A stretch of DNA of 64,000 nt from Alicyclobacillus acidocaldarius subsp. acidocaldarius Tc-4-1 (GTDB taxonomy: Bacteria; Bacillota; Bacilli; Alicyclobacillales; Alicyclobacillaceae). The stretch covers positions 2,751,361 to 2,815,360 of the forward strand of contig NC_017167.1 in NCBI RefSeq assembly GCF_000219875.1, read 5' to 3'. Shown piece after piece: positions 56,172 through 64,000 of this stretch. The stretch's first letter is position 1, and the number at the start of each line of letters is the position of its first letter. Position numbers and translations under genes: made by a program. The notes under the pieces are model-generated. The model was not told where the DNA came from and searched no databases. It saw only the letters and a program-made list of their open reading frames with translations.

Positions 56172-56202
56172 TCACTCACGTTTAACACTCTCCTATTCGA
56201 CA

Positions 56203-56493
56203 CTACACCGTCCAGGGCCCGTTGAGATCGAGCCCAAGATTTCGCCCCAGCACGAGCAGGCTGCTCTTCGTGAAGTCCTGCGTCCGATAGATGCGCACAC
56301 TGTCCTCGTCCCTCCGAATGATGGCTCCGAGCCGGTGCACGAGCTCCACGTACCGCAGCTCGTCGAGCACGCACTCGAAGACCGACTTCTGGACGCGCTG
56401 GCCGTAACCCTCGCACGCCTGCGCGACGCGGCGCAAGCGCCTTTGCCCCTCCCGGGTGTCTGTGGCGACGTCGTACGTGACAATGTAGTACAC
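56203..56493 (-). CDS. cas2: Cas2 adaptation protein
   Basis: 96 residues with the ferredoxin-like fold of Cas2: MYYIVTYDVATDTREGQRRLRRV (Asp of YDV conserved), RVQKSVFECVLDELRYVEL. It forms the integration complex with Cas1. Starts 14 bases after cas1. Confidence 0.92.
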   Translation of the reverse strand: MYYIVTYDVATDTREGQRRLRRVAQACEGYGQRVQKSVFECVLDELRYVELVHRLGAIIRRDEDSVRIYRTQDFTKSSLLVLGRNLGLDLNGPWTV

Positions 56494-56506
56494 GCCCCAT
56501 TCCCTC

Positions 56507-57547
56507 CTAACCCCGATACAGAAACGGCGTGTAGCCGGGGCCTTGCGACCGGATGGCGCGAGCGAGCATTCTCGCCTGCACGTCCAGCAGCCGGCCGTAG
56601 GTCACCGGCTGCTTCAACAGCGGGTGCTCGATTTCCGCCTGCTTCCTTCGATCCCACTCCGCAAACACGGCCCTGCGGCCGGCCTCGCCGAGCTCGATGG
56701 CGCCGCCCGGCAGGACCTCGAAGTCGGAGGGCTGGAGCTGGCGGCGGTTGAAGAGCGACAGCATGACGCGATCGGCCAGGATGGGTCGCATCTCCTCGAT
56801 GAGGTCGAGCGCGAGCGACGGGCGGCCCGGGCGCAGGGTGTGCAGAAAGCCGATCTGCGGATCCAGCCCCACCCCGAGCAGCGCGCTCTCCGCGTCGCGG
56901 GTGAGCATGGTGTAGAGGAAGGACAGGACGGCGTTGACGGGATCGCGCGGGGGACGGCGGTTGCGGCCGTCGAACGTCAGGACCTCCCGCACGCTCGAGA
57001 CGAGCAGGTGACGGAGAGCCGCGAAATAGCGACGAGCGGTCACGCCCTCGATGCCACGCACCTCATCGGGGTGGGACGCGGATGGCAACTTGCGGAGTTC
57101 GCGGGCGAGATCGTCGGCGGCGGCGCGGGCGGCGGCGCGATCGGCGGGGTCGGCGAGATCGCGCGAAGCCTTGAGCAGAAGTTGGCGCTGGTTATGGACT
57201 TTCCCGGCGACGATGGCGCGCATGATGGCGAGCGACTTCTCGGGGGAGCGGGCAGCCTCGTATTGGGCAGCGCGGAGGAGGACGTTGCCGGACAGCCTGC
57301 CCTCAATCCGATACAGGAAGCGCCCGCCGCGGGTCATGCGGACGACGGATCGGCCGTCGGCGGCGCAGCGCTCAAGCAGCGGGCTGGTGAACGACACGCG
57401 GCCGATGCCGACGATGGACTCAATCATGTGCAAAGGCACGCGCAGGAGCGTCTCGCCCTCCAGCGTGACGAGCACGGTGTCCTGGTGGATGCGCACCACG
57501 GCGCCGTCGCGCTGCACGAACAGCGTCTTCAGCATCACAGGCGGCAT
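56507..57547 (-). CDS. cas1: Cas1 integrase
   Basis: 346 residues. The N-terminal beta domain (LFVQRDGAVVRIHQDTVLVTLEGE) precedes the catalytic helical domain with the conserved Glu in VNAVLSFLYTMLTRDAESALLGVGLDPQIGFLHTLRPGRPSLALDLIEEMRP (Glu, His and Asp/Glu triad). GGAGGTG precedes the ATG at 57547, which overlaps the end of cas4 by 13 bases. In many I-G systems cas4 and cas1 are fused; here they are separate but overlapping. Confidence 0.93.
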   Translation of the reverse strand: MPPVMLKTLFVQRDGAVVRIHQDTVLVTLEGETLLRVPLHMIESIVGIGRVSFTSPLLERCAADGRSVVRMTRGGRFLYRIEGRLSGNVLLRAAQYEAARSPEKSLAIMRAIVAGKVHNQRQLLLKASRDLADPADRAAARAAADDLARELRKLPSASHPDEVRGIEGVTARRYFAALRHLLVSSVREVLTFDGRNRRPPRDPVNAVLSFLYTMLTRDAESALLGVGLDPQIGFLHTLRPGRPSLALDLIEEMRPILADRVMLSLFNRRQLQPSDFEVLPGGAIELGEAGRRAVFAEWDRRKQAEIEHPLLKQPVTYGRLLDVQARMLARAIRSQGPGYTPFLYRG

Positions 57548-58170
57548 GAGGTCTCACCTCCGAGATCTTGCTCAATGGCCCGCCAGAACGAGGCGTCCGA
57601 TCGCAGCTTGGACCAATGCGGCAGACAAACCGGTTGAAGCGAGCAGCGCAGGCAGCGGCGATCCGCCACGGGCGGCGGCACCTCGTTCCGCAGGAACATC
57701 TCGCGGACACGTGCGATCACGCCGAGAGTCAGCGCGCGGAGCGCATCGTCGACGATCACGCGCGATCGCCGGTGGCTGTGGATGTGGAAGATGGCTCCTT
57801 CGGGGACGGGAGTGTCGAACATCTCCTCAAGGCAGAGGGCCTGAGCACAAAGCTGAACCTGCTGCGAACGGCTGCGACGCGCCTTGCCGTGCTTGAACTC
57901 GATGGGATAGGGCGTCTCACCGTGCAACTCGACGGCGTCGCAGCGGCCGATCAGGCCGAGGCGCTCCGACCAGACGCGCATCCCGGTGATGACCTTGTGC
58001 CCCCTGGAGGAGAACACGTGATCCTCGTCCACGCGCTGGTGCAGAAAATGGCCGTTTGTCGTTAGTTCGTTCTCCAGAAACGTCTGCTCCACGTGGATGA
58101 GAGCGCACTGGCGTGGGCAATACGCGTAGTGTTGCAGCGCGGAGACAGGAATGAGCCAGTCGTCATCCAT
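57535..58170 (-). CDS. cas4: Cas4 PAM-selecting nuclease
   Basis: 211 residues with the RecB-like core (GLIGRCDAVELHG, PIEFKHGKARRS, QVQLCAQALCLEEMF) and four Fe-S cysteines (one in YAYCPRQCALIH near residue 18, three in RRCLRCSLQPVC near the C-terminus). It trims prespacers and selects PAM during acquisition. First gene of the adaptation operon. The 225 bases upstream, up to the IS element, hold no gene. Confidence 0.9.
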   Translation of the reverse strand: MDDDWLIPVSALQHYAYCPRQCALIHVEQTFLENELTTNGHFLHQRVDEDHVFSSRGHKVITGMRVWSERLGLIGRCDAVELHGETPYPIEFKHGKARRSRSQQVQLCAQALCLEEMFDTPVPEGAIFHIHSHRRSRVIVDDALRALTLGVIARVREMFLRNEVPPPVADRRCLRCSLQPVCLPHWSKLRSDASFWRAIEQDLGGETSCRL

Positions 58171-58434
58171 GGCGGGTTCCTCCCTTGGTTGCTTGGTGAC
58201 GTTCTCGCGATGCTCTTCGTAGAGGTGATAGATTCAGGATGGACGGACGGAGAGCGAGGTATACGGGGTTCGCGATGTACGTGTGCGGCGACGAGCGCGG
58301 CGCCAGGGGCCGCCGAACTGCGGGGGCGTTTGGACGCGGCGTGGGGGACGATGGGGATGGGACGCTGGTGGCAAGGGTCAAGAACTGCTCACTGAATGAT
58401 GGACAATCATGTACATTTAGTGTATTTTATTTCT

Positions 58435-59022
58435 ATGAAACTCAGTGATTGGGCAAGAAAGAACGGAATTACGTACAAGACCGCCTGGCGTTGGGTCAAA
58501 GAAGGCCGGATGCCCGTGCCTTTTGAGCAAACTCCTTCGGGCACCATCCTTGTTCGCGAACCCGAGTCTTCCACGGCGAATGCCGTGGCCTTGTATGCGC
58601 GCGTGTCAAGCGCCGACCAAAAAGACGATTTGGATCGCCAAATCGCACGGCTCATGGAATTTGCAACGGAACAGAAGCTTGTCGTGTTCAAGGCGGTTAC
58701 GGAAATTGGTTCGGGACTCAACGGACATCGACCTAAGCTCATGAAACTACTGTCCAATCCAGATGCGCATACGATTGTGGTGGAGCATCGAGATCGGCTC
58801 ATGCGGTTCGGGTTTGAATACGTCGAGGCGGCTTTGGCGGCTCAAGGCCGACGAATCCTCGTCGTGGAGCCAGGCGAGGTCAAGGACGACTTGGTGCAAG
58901 ACATGATCGAAGTCCTCACGTCGTTTTGCGCGCGGTTGTACGGGCGACGTTCCGCTCGTCACCGCGCCAAGCGCGCTTTGGAGGTTTTCAAACGTGAAGA
59001 TTCATCGGGCGTATCGGTATGA
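58435..59022 (+). CDS. tnpA: IS607-family serine recombinase TnpA
   Basis: 195 residues: an N-terminal MerR-like helix-turn-helix (SDWARKNGITYKTAWRWVKEGRMP) and a serine-recombinase catalytic domain (ALYARVSSADQKDDLDRQIARL, with the Ser of RVSS as nucleophile, about residue 63; VEHRDRLMRFGFEYVE). Intact reading frame. It overlaps tnpB by 29 bases. The start at 58435 aligns with family N-termini; an ATG at 58396 is also in frame. Confidence 0.85.
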   Translation: MKLSDWARKNGITYKTAWRWVKEGRMPVPFEQTPSGTILVREPESSTANAVALYARVSSADQKDDLDRQIARLMEFATEQKLVVFKAVTEIGSGLNGHRPKLMKLLSNPDAHTIVVEHRDRLMRFGFEYVEAALAAQGRRILVVEPGEVKDDLVQDMIEVLTSFCARLYGRRSARHRAKRALEVFKREDSSGVSV

Positions 59023-60145
59023 GTTGGCGCCGAATCGGATGCAACGGAGCCTGCTTGCCAAGCACGCAGGTGCGGCCCGATTTGCGTACAATTGGGGGCT
59101 TGCCAGACGCATCGCGCTCTATGAAGAGACGGGGCAAAGCACGAACGCCATCGAACAGCATCGGGAACTCAACCGCCTGAAGAAAACCGACTTCCCGTGG
59201 ATGTACGAGGTCTCCAAATGCGCCCCGCAGGAAGCGCTGCGGGACTTGGATCGCGCGTTTCAACACTTTTTTCGCGGGTTGAAGGAGGGACGCAGGGTCG
59301 GATTCCCTCGCTTCAAGAAAAAAGGGCGCGACGATTCATTTCGCCTGACGGGTTCGATTCGCGTCTTGGACAACGCCATACAACTGCCTCGGCTCGGGCG
59401 GATTCGGCTGAAAGAAAAACCGCATGTCGAAGGCCGAATCCTGTCGGCGACGGTCAAGCGGGAGGCGGACCGATGGTATGTGAGTTTGTCGGCAGAAACG
59501 GAGATTCCGGACCCTGTTCCACCTTCGGGCGAGCCGGTGGATGTGGATCTGGGGGTCTCGTGGTTTTTGACGTTGTCTGACGGGACGAAAATCGAGGCGC
59601 CAAAGCCGCTCGCCCGATACCTTCGCCGCTTAAGGCGGTTATCGAAGCGGCATAGCCGAAAGAAACCAGGCTCGCGAAATCGGCGGAAGTCGGCGCTGGC
59701 GCTTGCTCGGCTGCACCGGAAGATCCGCAACATACGTCAGGACTTTTTGCACAAAGTGACGACGGAGCTCGCGAAAACCAAGCGAGTGATCGTCATCGAA
59801 GACCTGCATGTGCGAGGCATGGTGCAGAATCGAGCGTTGGCGCGAGCCATTTCGGACGTGGGTTTTGGCGAGTTTCGACGAATGCTAACGTACAAGTGTA
59901 CGTGGTACGGCTCGGAACTCATCGTGGCACCACGGTTTTACGCGAGCAGCAAGACGTGCTCGGCGTGCGGGTACGTGATAAGCGAGCTGCCATTGTCGGT
60001 GCGGGAGTGGACGTGCCCGGCGTGCAGCACGCGGCATGACCGCGACATCAACGCAGCGAAAAATCTTTTGAGAATTGGTACCGCGAGTTCCGCGGGAAGT
60101 GACGCCTGTGGAGATCCCTCTGGCGGGGCGGCCTTGGGCTGCTAG
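58994..60145 (+). CDS. tnpB: TnpB RNA-guided nuclease of the IS element
   Basis: 383 residues from a GTG. RuvC residues are all present: Asp in VDVDLGV (about 185), Glu in VIEDLHVRGM (about 267) and Asp in HDRDINAAKNLL (about 349). A zinc ribbon (CSACG...CPAC) lies between the second and third. TnpB is the ancestor family of Cas12 and cuts DNA guided by a right-end (omega) RNA, helping retain the element. The gene is complete, so activity is plausible. Confidence 0.87.
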   Translation: MKIHRAYRYELAPNRMQRSLLAKHAGAARFAYNWGLARRIALYEETGQSTNAIEQHRELNRLKKTDFPWMYEVSKCAPQEALRDLDRAFQHFFRGLKEGRRVGFPRFKKKGRDDSFRLTGSIRVLDNAIQLPRLGRIRLKEKPHVEGRILSATVKREADRWYVSLSAETEIPDPVPPSGEPVDVDLGVSWFLTLSDGTKIEAPKPLARYLRRLRRLSKRHSRKKPGSRNRRKSALALARLHRKIRNIRQDFLHKVTTELAKTKRVIVIEDLHVRGMVQNRALARAISDVGFGEFRRMLTYKCTWYGSELIVAPRFYASSKTCSACGYVISELPLSVREWTCPACSTRHDRDINAAKNLLRIGTASSAGSDACGDPSGGAALGC

Positions 60146-60195
60146 TCATGGGTCGTGGAAGCAGGAAGCGAGAAGTGGACATTTGTCCATGAATT
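60060..60195 (+). ncRNA. Predicted omega RNA of TnpB
   Basis: In TnpB elements the guide RNA overlaps the end of tnpB and runs to the right end. Here the segment has GC hairpins (CCGCGAGTTCCGCGG near 60080), the common near-end motif GGTCGTGGAAGCAGGAAGC (60151-60169) and a terminal hairpin GGACATTTGTCC. Guide sequence would be the DNA just beyond the right end, i.e. the first bases after about 60196. Confidence 0.45.
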
Positions 60196-60196
60196 G

Positions 60197-60648
60197 CAGA
60201 ACGGGACGCTTTGCAGCTTATCGGGAAGCAGGGGGCGTCAGCGTGAGCGCGGGATCGATTCGATGGTAACAAACGTTTGCGCGCGCCGAGGGCGGCCTCA
60301 AACCGCCCGTTGACGGGATAGCAATCGCGAACAGGGCATCGAAGCCTTCGAGCACGGGAACTGGCGTGGATGGGCCCTGTGTGGGTGCGGCCTTGTACAA
60401 CACCACGGGGGCATCGTCAGTGAAGGCGGTGAAGAGACTAAGTTCATAAAGGGTGCGTTGCGCGAACCTGGATCGATGGCGAAAGCCCTGGGGGTTCGCG
60501 TTTTCCGCAAAAGGCGCGCCAGATCTGGACTTTTCGGAGATGAGGCGGTATGATGGGGGCATGGAAAGCGGGCGAAAACAGGGCTTTCTGGAGAGGTTCG
60601 CGTTTTTGCCCCGGGAAGCCGCGCCTGACGCGGGCTCAGAAGCGTAGC
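60197..60648 (+). other. CRISPR leader region
   Basis: 450 bases between the IS element and the first repeat. It contains GGGCGGCCTCAAACCGCCC-type hairpin sequence near 60290 and a predicted promoter (60526-60554). Two copies of a leader motif also occur: GGTTCGCGTTTT...GCGCGCC at 60493-60520 and again, slightly longer, at 60595-60625. A minus-strand frame across 60218-60480 is open but has no start or ribosome site I can support. Confidence 0.6.
60526..60554 (+). promoter_or_regulatory. Array promoter in the leader
   Basis: TGGACT and TATGAT with a 17-base spacer, about 95 bases ahead of the first repeat and reading into the array. Confidence 0.55.
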
Positions 60649-61267
60649 GTTGTTCCGCCGAGATCGTCGGCGGCCCCATTGAAGCGATAGCCCGGATGAG
60701 GCCCTGATGTGGCCCGCCAAGTTGTTCCGCCGAGATCGTCGGCGGCCCCATTGAAGCCACTTCCGCAAACCGCGTCTGCTCATAGCTCGTGTCGTTGTTC
60801 CGCCGAGATCGTCGGCGGCCCCATTGAAGCCCCACAAGCAAATAAATCTTGCAATTTCATTTCGAGAGTTGTTCCGCCGAGATCGTCGGCGGCCCCATTG
60901 AAGCTGGATCATGCCCCAGGAAGTCCCGCAGACAATTCCGTTGTTCCGCCGAGATCGTCGGCGGCCCCATTGAAGCACCCACTTTGATGTGATGTCGTCA
61001 CAACTGACTGTGCGTTGTTCCGCCGAGATCGTCGGCGGCCCCATTGAAGCCACATGTTTGTGTAGACAGAATACTGGTCGGTATTGATGTTGTTCCGCCG
61101 AGATCGTCGGCGCCCCCATTGAAGCGCAATCTGGGCGGTGTGAAAGTACCGCGTCCTGGGTTGTTCCGCCGAGATCGTCGGCGGCCCCATTGAAGCGAAT
61201 TCGAGCGGTGGAACAACGGCCCAGCGAATTACTTGTTCCGCCGAGATCGTCGGCGGCCCCCTGAAGC
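60649..61267 (+). CRISPR. CRISPR array, nine 37-base repeats, eight spacers
   Basis: Repeats start at 60649, 60721, 60794, 60868, 60940, 61014, 61089, 61160 and 61232. Each begins GTTGTTCCGCC, has the internal hairpin CCGCCGA/TCGGCGG and ends CCCCATTGAAGC, whose ATTGAAGC is the likely crRNA handle. Repeat 7 has one G-to-C change; repeat 9 has a changed first base and a one-base deletion near the end, marking the distal end. Spacers are 34-38 bases and all different. Direction is plus, away from cas4. The array ends 10 bases before the thiC stop. Peptides such as MGPPTISAEQ in translated frames are repeat artefacts. Confidence 0.97.
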
Positions 61268-61277
61268 TTGTCGCGGC

Positions 61278-64000
<2,723 letters not shown>

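Larger units (their letters stand above)
55499..56202. other. 700-base gene-free gap between cas2 and cas3
   Basis: AT-richer than the cas genes, with no ORF that has codon bias and a ribosome site; the 111-residue minus ORF at 55840-56175 is not convincing. The gap holds AAGACGCGTCTT (56002-56013), a perfect palindrome, and the crRNA-like unit at 56057-56171. The cas3 promoter should also lie here on the minus strand, though I cannot name one with certainty. Adaptation genes and effector genes are therefore likely separate transcripts. Confidence 0.7.
58396..60196 (+). mobile_element. IS607-type element with tnpA and tnpB
   Basis: The element contains a serine recombinase and a TnpB, the IS607 pairing, and no DDE transposase. 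Near the left end (58399-58415) ATGGACAATCATGTACA and near the right end, read inversely (60176-60190), ATGGACAAATGTCCA are similar, suggesting inverted subterminal recombinase sites. Exact ends are not certain because IS607 elements lack terminal repeats and target duplications. It lies between cas4 and the CRISPR leader. Confidence 0.7.

Noticed and set aside
55840-56175. 111-residue minus-strand ORF between cas2 and cas3
   Set aside because: No ribosome site or protein-like composition; it crosses the degenerate CRISPR repeat and its clamp, so the open frame is by chance.
60218-60480. Minus-strand open frame in the leader region
   Set aside because: No start codon with ribosome site before it runs into the leader and array; kept only as a possible gene remnant.

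Overview
The window is high-GC Bacillota DNA with dense genes, Shine-Dalgarno sites of the GGAGG type, sigma-A promoters, a TPP riboswitch, a CotD-like coat protein and gene sets typical of thermoacidophilic Alicyclobacillus-like bacteria. The genus is an inference from gene content and base composition; no rRNA is present.

Layout. 1-9.6 kb: flavinylation pair (apbE and an FMN-binding protein), small unknown genes, an EmrB-type MFS exporter, a pantothenate operon (DUF2520 protein, panB, panC), a second MFS exporter and a PMT-type membrane glycosyltransferase. 9.66-14 kb: a 6S-like RNA, then zur divergent from a zinc ABC transporter (znuA, znuC and two permease genes) with two Zur boxes. 14-26.7 kb: two hot-dog/Gfo-Idh-MocA type enzymes, a propeller-like lipoprotein, an MHYT-PAS-GGDEF-EAL signalling protein, an MFS carrier, a CopCD/YcnI copper pair, and a Pit phosphate transporter with its DUF47 partner behind a four-hexamer Pho box. 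27-35.3 kb: a sugar locus (ROK regulator, GH3 glycosidase, ABC permeases, binding protein, LacI regulator). Its MalF-like permease and LacI regulator are frameshifted, and it is more AT-rich than its surroundings, so it looks acquired and decaying. 35.5-40.1 kb: PAP2 phosphatase, an ECF sigma / anti-sigma / membrane protein operon, a coat protein and a secreted protein of uncertain function. 40.25-41.8 kb: an orphan paralogue of the CRISPR protein Csb2. 42.1-47.8 kb: a thioesterase and a persulfide-response sulfur operon (CstR, TauE, rhodanese-metallo-beta-lactamase, TusA-rhodanese, DsrE, rhodanese) with CstR-like operators and a divergent second TauE.

47.8-61.3 kb is a type I-G (formerly I-U) CRISPR-Cas locus on the minus strand: cas4, cas1, cas2, a gene-poor 700-base gap, then cas3, csx17 (cas8), csb1 (cas7) and csb2 (cas5-cas6). 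An IS607-type element with an intact TnpB lies between cas4 and the leader of a nine-repeat array. The array reads toward, and abuts, thiC. Inside the gap between cas2 and cas3 is a promoter-linked degenerate CRISPR repeat followed by a spacer-like segment, with flanking arms that can pair. This resembles the crRNA-like regulatory RNAs (CreR/CreA type) known from other CRISPR subtypes and is the most interesting signal here. 61.3-64 kb: thiC under a TPP riboswitch, and the end of an NCS1-family permease.
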